42,613 nt of DNA from Saccharofermentans sp. (GTDB lineage Bacteria > Bacillota > Clostridia > Saccharofermentanales > Saccharofermentanaceae): assembly GCA_024683485.1 (NCBI GenBank), contig JAIKYD010000007.1, positions 1 through 42,613 on the forward strand, read 5' to 3'. The translations under genes were made by a program, and so were the position numbers. The notes under the pieces are model-generated. The model searched no databases, had not been told where the DNA came from, and saw nothing but the letters and a program-made list of their open reading frames with translations. Positions within the stretch are counted from its first letter, which is position 1; each line of letters opens with the position of its first letter. Shown piece after piece: positions 31,033 to 39,311 of this stretch.

Positions 31033-32004
31033 ATGTGGAACGGACTTAAGATATCTGAAGTGTTTTTCGAAGAGTACGGTCTTCCCATGCTCGAAAAGAA
31101 TTTCCCTGAATATGTTGATCAGATCGCGGCAGGCCTTGCCGGCCAGACTTCAGAATGCTTTGGCTACGATGACTACATCTCAAGAGATCACGACTATGCG
31201 CCGGGATTTTGTCTCTGGCTTCCCGAAGAGCTTAAAAAGAAGATCGGCGATGATCTTCAGAAAGCTTATGAGGATCTTCCGGTACAAGAGTTCATCATCA
31301 ATCACAGAAGCGATGTCGGAATGGCTGAACCGAGCAATATAATGACCGGTGCAAGACGCCACAGAGTGGGCGTGCACAGCATCGAGGAATTCTATTATGA
31401 ACATACGGGAATGACACATGCACCTGTTACAGTGCAGGACTGGCTCGCTACGCCCCAGATGCATTTAGCCGAAGCAGTCAACGGAAAGGTTTTCCGTGAC
31501 CCTTCGGGCGAATTTACGAAAATAAGAAATGTATGGGCGGGATATTATCCCGAAGATATTTTAAAGAAGAAAGTCGCTGCAGACCTTGCCATGGCGGGTA
31601 AAACCGGGCAATTCAATTATTCCCGCTCCATAAAACGTGGTGACATCGGCGCCGCGTATTTCTGTGTTACAGAATTCATATATAAGATAACTGCGGCATT
31701 GTTCCTTCTAAATGGCCGATATATGCCATATTACAAATGGCGCTTCAGAGCGATGAATGAGTTTACCACCTTGAGTAGCGTGCAGAAGCCGCTTATTAAG
31801 CTTTCTCAAATGAGCGAAGAAGAAGAAAGTCTGGGTAAGGTCGATCTGATCGAAGAGATAAGCGGCGAAATTGTCAAGGAACTGGTTAAACGCGGTTGGT
31901 CTTCGGGCTACAGCGACTATCTTCTCGACAATGCAAAACTCGTTATGAAGACCATAAGTGATACAGAGATTGCATCTTGGAATGTTTTTGTCGGTGAAGA
32001 CTGA
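31033..32004 (+). CDS. DUF4037 domain protein (nucleotidyltransferase-like)
   Basis: A 323-aa protein that I recognise as DUF4037 from the N-terminal LKISEVFFEEYGLPMLEKNFPEY and the block GQTSECFGYDDYISRDHDYAPGFCLWLPEE. The spacing of Gly-Ser and acidic residues in that block resembles the nucleotidyltransferase fold, so a kanamycin-nucleotidyltransferase-like activity has been suggested for the family, but no substrate is known. The rest is helical (DILKKKVAADLAMAG, SIKRGDIGAAYFCVTEFIYKITAALFLL), like the HEPN-like helical half of such proteins. ATG with GAGGT, just after the buk-pta terminator. The stop is 4 bp from the stop of a convergent minus-strand gene. Confidence 0.88.
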   Translation: MWNGLKISEVFFEEYGLPMLEKNFPEYVDQIAAGLAGQTSECFGYDDYISRDHDYAPGFCLWLPEELKKKIGDDLQKAYEDLPVQEFIINHRSDVGMAEPSNIMTGARRHRVGVHSIEEFYYEHTGMTHAPVTVQDWLATPQMHLAEAVNGKVFRDPSGEFTKIRNVWAGYYPEDILKKKVAADLAMAGKTGQFNYSRSIKRGDIGAAYFCVTEFIYKITAALFLLNGRYMPYYKWRFRAMNEFTTLSSVQKPLIKLSQMSEEEESLGKVDLIEEISGEIVKELVKRGWSSGYSDYLLDNAKLVMKTISDTEIASWNVFVGED

Positions 32005-32008
32005 TTAC

Positions 32009-32242
32009 TTATTGAAGGTCAGGAATGACTAATGATACACATCCTGAATCATCAATCGTTGATTCTATCCTGGGTTTATCATTATTTGACATATATGAAG
32101 CACTGTTCTTCATGCCATTATAACGTGCAAACACGATAACAAACACCATAGTGATTGCGAGCAAGAAGCCCGCAATCACAACAAATCCGCTCCCCATACT
32201 TGCGGCATAATTTCTAATCTTTAAAGTCAATTCAGGAAACAT
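32009..32242 (-). CDS. Small single-pass membrane protein, unknown
   Basis: A 77-aa protein starting at ATG 32242 (perfect AAAGGAGG site upstream). About 15 N-terminal residues precede one TM helix (about 17-39, GSGFVVIAGFLLAITMVFVIVFA), and a polar C-terminal part of about 38 residues follows. It is the last gene of a minus-strand group and is convergent with the DUF4037 gene. Directly upstream, 11-bp-spaced direct repeats (32313-32332) may be a regulator site. Nothing identifies its role. Confidence 0.65.
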   Translation of the reverse strand: MFPELTLKIRNYAASMGSGFVVIAGFLLAITMVFVIVFARYNGMKNSASYMSNNDKPRIESTIDDSGCVSLVIPDLQ

Positions 32243-32312
32243 CAAATCTTTCCTCCTTTGCTTAACTTCTGAGCTTATTATTGCAAAGGGAAAAATCAAA
32301 AAAGTACTAAAT

Positions 32313-32332
32313 CGGCATCAAAACGGCATCAA
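32313..32332. repeat. Direct repeat CGGCATCAA, 11-bp period
   Basis: CGGCATCAA occurs at 32313-32321 and 32324-32332, one helical turn apart, in the 130-bp gap upstream of the small membrane protein. In minus-strand reading these are TTGATGCCG twice, overlapping a possible -35. This is the typical geometry of an OmpR-family or LytTR response regulator site. Confidence 0.5.
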
Positions 32333-32373
32333 TTGCAAAACATATGCGTAATACTTTTACTGCATATTGCTGT

Positions 32374-33285
32374 TCAGACTTCTCCTATAAAAGAACCCTG
32401 CCATGTCGAGATCACAAAAACCGTATCATCTTTAACCATTGTGAAATCACAAATACACGGATACTCAAACTTGCGCACCATCTTCATTGTTTCTAACTCA
32501 TAAAGATACGATAATCCCGACACCTTCTTCAAATCGAACAAAATGTATTTCTCACATGGGGAAATATAGAAATCGAGCAGTGGTTTGGTGTCAACTAATT
32601 CAGCCGGAAGATCGATCTTACCTATATCATTAAACTGCTTGTCGGTTAGGGCAATTTGAGTTCCGTTCCAGTAGAAATTCCTTTTCTTGCAAAGAGAAAA
32701 GCACTTAAGATCCAGCGGAAGCAAATACAAATCCCGGGCCACCTTAAAAGATATCCTGTCAGGTTCCGAGGAGGATGTCTGCAATTCACCGGAATAGTTG
32801 TTGTCAGTTTCTATAAGTCTGTAGATTTGTTTACTGTATCTGTCCAATCCGATCCGCCAAACACGAGGACAATGACCAATTACGGGCTTGATCTCGTCAT
32901 CAAGATAAGTGACCTGCCGGCTTTCTATATCTATGAGTTTTATCCGGCTGCTGCCCAGATCGAGAAGTGCCCGGCTATCCTCTGTAAAGCACATTTCATT
33001 GCCGTCCATTTCCCTTGTTTTGATCCGGAAAAGTTCTTCACCGGATTCCAATAAGAATACCGCGATCTCTCCGGTAGTGCTTTTGGCGGCAAGAAGTTTC
33101 CTGTCAGGCGAGACTGCAACACATTTAAGCTGTCTTATTGTCCGGATCTTGAATATCGGCTCTGTACTGTTGCTTGCCAGATCATAAACATAGGCAATAT
33201 TCTGACCGCTAAACCCGGCGAGGATATTTTCATCCTCACTGACAAACAGTTTATTCCCGCCTCTAAGTTTACTTATCTTTCCCAT
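32374..33285 (-). CDS. WD40-like beta-propeller protein
   Basis: A 303-aa protein with repeating beta-propeller-type blades: VAVSPDRKLLAAKSTTGEIAVFLLESGEELFRI, CFTEDSRALLDLGSSRIKLIDIESRQV, and YISPCEKYILFDLKKVSGLSYLYELETMKMV. No signal peptide is visible, so it is probably cytoplasmic. Such proteins are scaffolds for complexes. It lies 8 bp after the C15-like gene, which implies co-expression. No strong ribosome site precedes the ATG, so coupling is likely. The specific partner is unknown. Confidence 0.72.
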   Translation of the reverse strand: MGKISKLRGGNKLFVSEDENILAGFSGQNIAYVYDLASNSTEPIFKIRTIRQLKCVAVSPDRKLLAAKSTTGEIAVFLLESGEELFRIKTREMDGNEMCFTEDSRALLDLGSSRIKLIDIESRQVTYLDDEIKPVIGHCPRVWRIGLDRYSKQIYRLIETDNNYSGELQTSSSEPDRISFKVARDLYLLPLDLKCFSLCKKRNFYWNGTQIALTDKQFNDIGKIDLPAELVDTKPLLDFYISPCEKYILFDLKKVSGLSYLYELETMKMVRKFEYPCICDFTMVKDDTVFVISTWQGSFIGEV

Positions 33286-33293
33286 TTATGCAC

Positions 33294-33785
33294 TTAACAG
33301 CTCGTTTCCTTTATTTGCCGGCATATACATTCTGTAATACTTTTTCGAACCGATACAATCATTTTATCAATGAAAACCTCATCCGCATACCTGACCGTCG
33401 GAATATGAATAAAGACTGCACGCCCATTAAATCTGCTAAGCGCATGCCAATATGCTTCATTGCAAAGATTTTTTCCGGGATCATCTGATATCACCGGATC
33501 TATGCCGGCAATTTCTAAAGATTCCGCGAATTTACTAAGTTCCAGTTTTGAGTACTGCTTTTTGCCATCCATAGCTGCGGACTTTTCGAGCCTCACGGTG
33601 GAAGAAAGAGTTTTGTCGACACCAAACATTACTGCAAGATCATATTCTTCAGTGATCGAATCGATATCTTTCTTAAGTCCCGTAAAAGAGTTAGTCAGCA
33701 GCAAATGGTCGGGCGATATAGATTCCGCCATTCTTCCGGAAGTGTTATTCTTTCCTTTAAAACCGATAAATAGAACCTTGCTCAT
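33294..33785 (-). CDS. Peptidase C15-like (pyroglutamyl-peptidase fold) protein
   Basis: A 163-aa protein resembling pyrrolidone-carboxylate peptidases, which remove N-terminal pyroglutamate. The start VLFIGFKG and the catalytic triad positions are visible: E67 in TVRLEKSAA, C108 in PGKNLCNEAYWHAL and H127 in AVFIHIPTVRY. It is shorter than the usual 200-215 aa, lacking parts of the loops, and overall similarity is modest. Activity is therefore uncertain although all three catalytic residues seem to be present. The start is ambiguous between ATG 33785 and TTG 33797. It is 16 bp after a tiny frame (33802-33858) and followed by the WD40-like gene. Confidence 0.65.
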   Translation of the reverse strand: MSKVLFIGFKGKNNTSGRMAESISPDHLLLTNSFTGLKKDIDSITEEYDLAVMFGVDKTLSSTVRLEKSAAMDGKKQYSKLELSKFAESLEIAGIDPVISDDPGKNLCNEAYWHALSRFNGRAVFIHIPTVRYADEVFIDKMIVSVRKSITECICRQIKETSC

Positions 33786-33801
33786 CAACTCTACCAATGA
33801 C

Positions 33802-33858
33802 TTATTCTTCTGCGCATTTCATTATCGTTTTGTAAAACGGAATTGTCCTGTCAAGCAC
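33802..33858 (-). pseudogene. 18-codon frame with perfect ribosome site; possible GNAT remnant
   Basis: GTG start 4 nt after AAGGAGGAG, encoding LDRTIPFYKTIMKCAEE then TAA. The xLDRxIPFYxxIMK pattern reminds me of the opening of clostridial GNAT acetyltransferases, so it may be the surviving first codons of a truncated gene. It may instead be a leader peptide coupled to the C15-like gene 16 bp downstream. It directly follows the 248-aa membrane protein of the two-component operon. Confidence 0.35.
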
Positions 33859-33892
33859 AACACTCCTCCTTAAACAGAGAAACACACTAAAT

Positions 33893-34639
33893 CTATCTGA
33901 TATCGTTAGTTCCAATTCTGCCTTCATTAACGTATGTATTTACAGTTATCTGGAATGTATAGTTCTTTGCATCCCTGAATACAAGACGGTATCCGACAGA
34001 ATTCTCGAGAGGGAGCTCCTGTACCTTACGGTAAGTTACGAGCTTTGCTGAAACCTGTTTCTGGTAATGATTATAAAGAGCGTTACTTATTCTTTCTGTC
34101 AAAGACTTAGCCATATCACCGGATAGGCTTGCACCGCTGACGAGCTGATCCCAGTTTGCTCCGGATGATGTGAAACTGCAGAGAAGAATTGCACCTGTCT
34201 TGTCGTCCACACAGCATTCAAATGCCCAGTCATTGGCGATCCAGCAGCTTACGATCCAGATGACTATCGTACCCCTGTTATTGCTTAAGTTAACAAGCAT
34301 CGGCCTCGCAGATATCGTACTGTTAATATCGTGCTTGTAGCCTGTGAAGTCATCCATAAACTCGTTAATGATACGCTCGATATCTTCCTTTGTGTTGAAG
34401 ACACCTTTTTCGAGTCCGATATTCTCGGAAATATTGATATCGTATTTAACTATGTTGATCTTCTGATTCATGGCAAGGTCTTCCCTGTATGACAGGTTGA
34501 TCTGTTCAATATCAAGTGCTGCCTGCTTTCCTTCGGACAGCCTGTCCTCAAACTTGAATGCAGCAACAGGAAGAAACCACCCGAGAGCAGCCGCCATCAT
34601 GAAGATGATCGCTGAAATTACAAGACTTATCTTTTTCAT
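33893..34639 (-). CDS. Membrane-anchored accessory protein of the two-component system, unknown
   Basis: A 248-aa protein with an N-terminal TM/signal anchor (about 4-27, ISLVISAIIFMMAAALGWFLPVA) and an extracytoplasmic alpha/beta domain (from about 35) with no known motif. Two central Cys (CCVDD) and a Trp-rich strand (IVIWIVSCWIANDWAFE) are seen. The ATG overlaps the kinase stop by 4 bp and has GAAGGAG upstream, so the stoichiometry is linked to the kinase. In similar operons (regulator, kinase, anchored protein) the third protein often modulates the sensor; that role is inferred only. Confidence 0.7.
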   Translation of the reverse strand: MKKISLVISAIIFMMAAALGWFLPVAAFKFEDRLSEGKQAALDIEQINLSYREDLAMNQKINIVKYDINISENIGLEKGVFNTKEDIERIINEFMDDFTGYKHDINSTISARPMLVNLSNNRGTIVIWIVSCWIANDWAFECCVDDKTGAILLCSFTSSGANWDQLVSGASLSGDMAKSLTERISNALYNHYQKQVSAKLVTYRKVQELPLENSVGYRLVFRDAKNYTFQITVNTYVNEGRIGTNDIR

Positions 34640-36012
34640 CTTATGATCTCCTTCAGCGTAACTGTAACACAGGTTCCGTTTCCTTCACGCGAAGCAAATG
34701 CGATAGTTCCGTCGTGAAGATTGATTACTTCTTTACAGAGTGTTAGACCTAAGCCCGCGCCGCCCTGCGCTCTTGATCTGGACTTATCGACACGGTAGAA
34801 AGCTTCGGTAATATGCTTGATCGCTTCTTCCGGCATACCTCTTCCGTTATCCACAACACGAATACGGTAATAACCCTTTATGCTCTCACCTAAGACCATG
34901 ATGTTGCCGCCGTTGTCGATAGCTTTTCTGGCATTATCAATAAGGTTGGTAAGTACAGAACCGAAAAGGTCCGGCTCAGTCATGCAGAAGCCGGGTTCGC
35001 AGCGGCTCTCGAGCATAATGTTTTTCTTTGTATAAACAGGCTGCAGATGCAGTGTAAGGTTTTCTATCATCTGCTTCATATCGGTCGGGATAAGCTTAAT
35101 GCTTTCCTTCTTCATCATAAGGAGATCCAAAAGCTTCAACGAAAGTGCTTCAAGTCTCTTTCCTTCGGAGAAGATATAGTTTGCCGCTTCCTGCGCTTCC
35201 TCACCTGTTAAGGACTGGCTTCTTAAGAGATCCGCATAACCGATAATGGAAGTCATAGGAGTCTTCAATTCATGGGCAAAGCTTCCCATAAACTGATCCT
35301 GGTGTTCCATCGTCCACTTAAGTTCATTAATGTTGTCCGACAACTGGTCTGCCATGTTATCAAAGTCAGAACCGAGCTGGCCGATCTCATCATGTCTTTT
35401 CGGGTTAACTCTCGCATTAAGATCACCGGAAGCCAGAGCTCTCGCGGTTCTCGAGACGTTTGCAAGAGGCTTGGTCATAAGGTAAGACGTGATCCATGCG
35501 GTAAAGCCTCCGATAATGATGAGGACAAAGAATACCTGATGGTATGTATTCATCTGCATTTCGCGCGCCTGGTAAACAGGTGTGATGTCATAGAGAACGA
35601 TAAGCTGGAGCGGCTGGTTATCAGCCTTAACCGTGCCTTTTATCTCATAGTAATTTTTCCCGTTATTGGAAAAAATAAGTGATTCGAATTCTGACTGGAC
35701 GGTAAAGTCTGATACAGTATCACCGTTCTGATAAAGAACTGTATCGCCCTTCATCAGCTTCATTCCGATAATACTTTCTGACGTATTCATCCTGTCGAGC
35801 GCACTGCTGATACTCGAAAAGTCCTGCTGGATATCAATGAAGTTAACGAGCTGAACCGTCTGCAGGATCATCTCATAGGATTCCTCATGGTTTTTCTTGA
35901 TCTGCGCAAGAGAGCTCTTGAAATTCTGCCTAATCAGAAGAACGCCTCCCACACCATAACTGAGTGTGAGAAGCCATACCATTACCAGGAGCATCTTCTG
36001 ACGGAACCGCAC
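34636..36012 (-). CDS. Sensor histidine kinase (HAMP-HisKA-HATPase)
   Basis: A 458-aa membrane kinase. TM1 about 7-27, an extracytoplasmic sensor about 28-160, TM2 about 160-180, HAMP (SRTARALASGDLNARVNPKRHDEIGQLGSDFDNM) about 184-235, HisKA with the H-box SFAHELKTPMTSIIGYADLL, and HATPase with N (LFGSVLTNLIDNARKAI), G1 (VVDNGRGMP) and G2 (GGAGLGLTLC) boxes. It starts at GTG 2 bp after the response-regulator stop and overlaps the next gene by 4 bp. It forms an OmpR/EnvZ-type pair with the gene before it. The signal is unknown; envelope stress or an antimicrobial is typical. Confidence 0.95.
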   Translation of the reverse strand: MRFRQKMLLVMVWLLTLSYGVGGVLLIRQNFKSSLAQIKKNHEESYEMILQTVQLVNFIDIQQDFSSISSALDRMNTSESIIGMKLMKGDTVLYQNGDTVSDFTVQSEFESLIFSNNGKNYYEIKGTVKADNQPLQLIVLYDITPVYQAREMQMNTYHQVFFVLIIIGGFTAWITSYLMTKPLANVSRTARALASGDLNARVNPKRHDEIGQLGSDFDNMADQLSDNINELKWTMEHQDQFMGSFAHELKTPMTSIIGYADLLRSQSLTGEEAQEAANYIFSEGKRLEALSLKLLDLLMMKKESIKLIPTDMKQMIENLTLHLQPVYTKKNIMLESRCEPGFCMTEPDLFGSVLTNLIDNARKAIDNGGNIMVLGESIKGYYRIRVVDNGRGMPEEAIKHITEAFYRVDKSRSRAQGGAGLGLTLCKEVINLHDGTIAFASREGNGTCVTVTLKEIIR

Positions 36013-36014
36013 TG

Positions 36015-36668
36015 TTAAGCCTCCAGTCTGTAACCTACCTTAGGCACAGCGTGAATGACTTCCTCCCATCCGAGTTTTTTACGGAGTCTCTGAATGTGGA
36101 GGTCTACGGTCTTACTTCCGTAAGGGAAAGGTTCATTCCAAACGCGCTCATAGATCGTCTCTCTGTACATGGCAATTCCCGGATTCCTTGCGAAAAGAAG
36201 CAGGAGTTCATACTCCTTCGGAGTCAGCGGGATCTGATAGCCGTCCTTGTAAACGATCATGGCCTTCGTATCGATGGTAAGACCGGCGATATTGATCTCG
36301 GTATCTGTCTTGTTATAGCGGCGCAGAACAACATTGACTCTTGCAAGAAGCTCAATGATCTCAAAAGGCTTTGCAAGATAATCTTCCGCACCAAGTTCAA
36401 GGCCTCTTACTCTGTCCTCGACCATATTCTTTGCAGTAAGGAATATGACCGGGAGCTTCATCGGCCTGATATATTGCATCAATGAAAAGCCGTCTATCTT
36501 CGGAATCATTACATCAAGAAGAATAAGGTCAAAAACATTATTCCTGATCATGTCCAGAGCCTGTTCGCCGTCAAATGCGCACATGCAGTTATAACCGGCC
36601 TTTGTAAGGCTCATACGGATAAGATTTGATATCGGTTTCTCGTCTTCAACAACAAGTATATGTATCAT
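36015..36668 (-). CDS. OmpR/PhoB family response regulator
   Basis: A 217-aa regulator. The receiver domain occupies about 1-115 with the acidic pocket EDE (8-10), phospho-acceptor D52 (LILLDVMIPKIDGF), the Thr in FLTAKN, and the Lys in LAKPF. A winged-helix output domain covers about 125-217 (LTPKEYELLLLFARNPGIAMYRETIYERVW ... KTVDLHIQRLRKKL). I chose ATG 36668 because it has AGGTGAT 7 nt upstream; a GTG four codons earlier also opens the frame. First gene of the RR-HK-unknown operon. A copper role is possible from proximity, but csoR already accounts for copA. Confidence 0.95.
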   Translation of the reverse strand: MIHILVVEDEKPISNLIRMSLTKAGYNCMCAFDGEQALDMIRNNVFDLILLDVMIPKIDGFSLMQYIRPMKLPVIFLTAKNMVEDRVRGLELGAEDYLAKPFEIIELLARVNVVLRRYNKTDTEINIAGLTIDTKAMIVYKDGYQIPLTPKEYELLLLFARNPGIAMYRETIYERVWNEPFPYGSKTVDLHIQRLRKKLGWEEVIHAVPKVGYRLEA

Positions 36669-36694
36669 GATTCCCATCACCTCTCATAAATATA

Positions 36695-36700
36695 ATTATA
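36695..36700 (-). promoter_or_regulatory. -10 of the two-component operon
   Basis: On the minus strand a perfect TATAAT lies 27 bp before the response-regulator ATG, between the copA stop and the operon. No good -35 at 16-18 bp, so the promoter may need an activator, for example the regulator itself. Confidence 0.4.
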
Positions 36701-36740
36701 CATTATGATGAGGCTGAGAACTTATAATTATTTTTGAGGA

Positions 36741-36950
36741 TCAGATGATTCCCGTAACCTTAAAATCCTTATCCTCTACAGCCTTTGTAAGAACGTCGTC
36801 TGCGACATTCTTTTCGAGCGCTACAACAGCCGTGCCCTTATCATGGGATACGTCAGCTGAGATAACGCCGTCTAATGCTTCCAGAGCCTTCTTTACGGTT
36901 GCTTCGCAGTGTCCGCACATCATACCTTCGATCTTGATTGTCTTTTCCAT
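36741..36950 (-). CDS. copZ: Internal-start CopZ-like copper chaperone
   Basis: In the copA frame the ATG at 36948-36950 is preceded by AAGGAG at a 9-nt gap, an excellent ribosome site. It would give a 69-aa protein that is exactly one heavy-metal-associated domain (MEKTIKIEGMMCGHCEATVK ... FKVTGII). Free CopZ of this size delivers Cu+ to CopA or CsoR. Both the fused and the free form may be made from the same mRNA. Alternatively the ancestral copA stop codon was lost, and the ribosome site is a relic. Confidence 0.55.
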   Translation of the reverse strand: MEKTIKIEGMMCGHCEATVKKALEALDGVISADVSHDKGTAVVALEKNVADDVLTKAVEDKDFKVTGII

Positions 36951-39284
36951 AGTGTTTATCTCCTTTTCATTTTTGATTTCCAAATCTTTAAGTCTGTCCC
37001 TGATATCGCTTCTTGCCTTATCGCGCTTAGTATCGTACGGCTTTACAAGATTTAACCTCAACGCATTCATGCATACCGTAAAGCTCGACAGGCTCATTGC
37101 GGCAGCACCGAACATCGGAGTCATTGTAATACCCAAAGCCGCATACGCTCCCGCCGCAACAGGTATCAGAGCGACATTGTAGATAAATGCCCAGAACAGA
37201 TTCTCGTGGATATTTCTTATCGTTCTTCTGGATATCCTGATGGCTGCCGCGGCATCTTTAAGGCTGGATTTCATGAGCACGACATCTGCTGCATCTATTG
37301 CAATATCAGTTCCTGCTCCGATCGCTATTCCGGTATCGGCAGAAGTCAGTGCAGGCGCATCATTTATGCCGTCACCTACCATTATCACCTTGCCGTATTC
37401 CTTAAGCTTATTTACGATCTTTTCCTTGTCTCCCGGAAGGACGTCAGCAACTGTCATATCAACGCCCGACAGCTTCCCGATCGTGTCTGCTGTCCTTTGG
37501 TTATCACCCGTCAGCATGACCGTATAAAGGCCAAGCTTTTTTAGTTCATTAATCGCTTCGGTTGAGTCTTCTCTTATCGTATCCGCAACAGCGATAATGC
37601 CCATGAGATTCCCGTCAGATTCAAAGAACAGCGGAGTCTTTCCTTGTGCAGCAAGCTCTTTTGCCCTGTTCTCAAAAACCGTATCAACAGATCTTATAAA
37701 CCTGCTGTTTCCGCCTCTTATATTCTTACCGTTTACCGTTCCTTCAAGACCGTTTCCGGCATTTATTCTGAAGCCTGAAGTTTCTTCAAGTTCAACACCG
37801 TGTTCTCTGCAGTATTCTGCAACAGCTTTTCCTAAAGGATGCTCGCTCTTATTTTCGAGCGCGTAAGCGCACTTAAGAAGTGATGCTTCATCTGTTACGG
37901 GAATAATGTCTGTGACCTTTGGAACACCGCTCGTGATCGTACCTGTCTTATCAAGGACTATTATCTCCGCCCTGCCCGTCTGCTCCAGCGAAGTGGAAGT
38001 CTTAAAGAGAATTCCGTTCTTTGCGGCAACGCCGTTTCCAACCATTATCGCAACCGGCGTTGCAAGACCCAAAGCGCACGGACAGCTTACGACGAGCACC
38101 GATATAGCTCTTGTAAGTGAATAACCGGTGTCCGCACCCGTGACAAGCCAGATAACAAAAACTGCAGCTGCAATAACCAGCACAGCAGGAACGAATATTC
38201 CTGACACTTTATCCGCGATCCTTGCGATCGGCGCCTTTGTAGCCGAAGAATCGCTGACCATCTTTATTATCTGCGCGAGCGTCGTGTCTTCACCGACCTT
38301 CTCGGCGCGGCATCTGATATATCCTGAACTGTTAATGGTACCGGCTGATACCTTATCTCCTGCCGTCTTATCTACAGGCACTGATTCGCCCGTAAGAGCA
38401 GACTCGTCAACGGCGCATTCACCTTCCACGATCCTGCCGTCCACAGGGACCGCTCCGCCCGGCCTTACGGCGTAGATATCTCCAACCAAAACTTCTTCAA
38501 CGGGAACGGTTACTTCCTCACCGTTTTGGATCAGGACAGCAGTCTTCGGCTGGAGATTGAGAAGTCCCTTAAGAGCATTTGTGGTCCTTCCTTTTGATAT
38601 GGCTTCCAGGAGTTTTCCTATTGTAATCAATGTCACGATCATGGCTGCAGACTCAAAATAGAGCTCATCCATCAGAGCCATCTGAGCCTCGTGAGAGCCC
38701 GCCGTTGTCATGTGTAACAATGTTACAAAACTATAGATGAATGAGACGCCCGATCCCATAGCGACCAGAGTATCCATATTCGTGCTCCTGTGAAGGAGCG
38801 CCTTAAATCCGTTCACGAAGAACTTCTTATTGATCACCATGACGATGCCCGACAAAAGCATCTCGATGATGCCTATCCCGATCATATTGTGTTCGAGGAA
38901 CTTCGGCGCGGGCCAGTTCCACATGGAGACACCCATGGAAAAATACATCAGTATGAGCAGGAATATTACTGAACTGATAAGCCTGTTTTTGAGAACAGGG
39001 ATCTCTTTATTTCCGAGCTGCTCTTCCATGCTCTCGAAAAGGTGCCCCTTGGCTTTCCCCTCTCCTCCTTCAAGTGAGGCTCCATATCCGGCATCTTCCA
39101 CCGCTTTAATGACAGCCTTCGGGTCAGCCGAACCTGAGACGCTCATCGAATTGGTGAGGAGCGACACACTGCACGAGCTTACGCCTTCAACGCCGTTCAC
39201 AGCCTTCTCGACATGTGACTGGCAGGCTGCACAGCTCATGCCTGTAACCAGGTACTTATCAGTTCTTACTTCATTGTTTTCCAT
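36741..39284 (-). CDS. copA: Copper-translocating P-type ATPase with C-terminal CopZ-like domain
   Basis: An 847-aa Cu+ exporter. The N-terminal HMA domain has GMSCAAC (C18, C21). Eight TM helices follow, with the transport motif CPC in VSCPCALGLATP, phosphorylation site DKTGT, and the hinge GDGINDAP. After the last TM pair a 25-residue charged linker leads to a second complete HMA domain with GMMCGHC at the C-terminus. CopA normally ends after the last TM pair, so this is an in-frame CopA-CopZ fusion. A strong ribosome site inside the linker precedes an ATG at the start of that domain (see the internal CopZ feature). Preceded by csoR, 27 bp away, with no clear ribosome site of its own. Confidence 0.95.
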   Translation of the reverse strand: MENNEVRTDKYLVTGMSCAACQSHVEKAVNGVEGVSSCSVSLLTNSMSVSGSADPKAVIKAVEDAGYGASLEGGEGKAKGHLFESMEEQLGNKEIPVLKNRLISSVIFLLILMYFSMGVSMWNWPAPKFLEHNMIGIGIIEMLLSGIVMVINKKFFVNGFKALLHRSTNMDTLVAMGSGVSFIYSFVTLLHMTTAGSHEAQMALMDELYFESAAMIVTLITIGKLLEAISKGRTTNALKGLLNLQPKTAVLIQNGEEVTVPVEEVLVGDIYAVRPGGAVPVDGRIVEGECAVDESALTGESVPVDKTAGDKVSAGTINSSGYIRCRAEKVGEDTTLAQIIKMVSDSSATKAPIARIADKVSGIFVPAVLVIAAAVFVIWLVTGADTGYSLTRAISVLVVSCPCALGLATPVAIMVGNGVAAKNGILFKTSTSLEQTGRAEIIVLDKTGTITSGVPKVTDIIPVTDEASLLKCAYALENKSEHPLGKAVAEYCREHGVELEETSGFRINAGNGLEGTVNGKNIRGGNSRFIRSVDTVFENRAKELAAQGKTPLFFESDGNLMGIIAVADTIREDSTEAINELKKLGLYTVMLTGDNQRTADTIGKLSGVDMTVADVLPGDKEKIVNKLKEYGKVIMVGDGINDAPALTSADTGIAIGAGTDIAIDAADVVLMKSSLKDAAAAIRISRRTIRNIHENLFWAFIYNVALIPVAAGAYAALGITMTPMFGAAAMSLSSFTVCMNALRLNLVKPYDTKRDKARSDIRDRLKDLEIKNEKEINTMEKTIKIEGMMCGHCEATVKKALEALDGVISADVSHDKGTAVVALEKNVADDVLTKAVEDKDFKVTGII

Positions 39285-39311
39285 CAGGAATACGCATTCT
39301 AAGGTTGATAT

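Noticed and set aside
36741..39284. Frameshift or assembly error explaining the copA-copZ fusion
   Set aside because: The frame is continuous and the linker reads as normal charged sequence; an error cannot be ruled out but nothing shows one.
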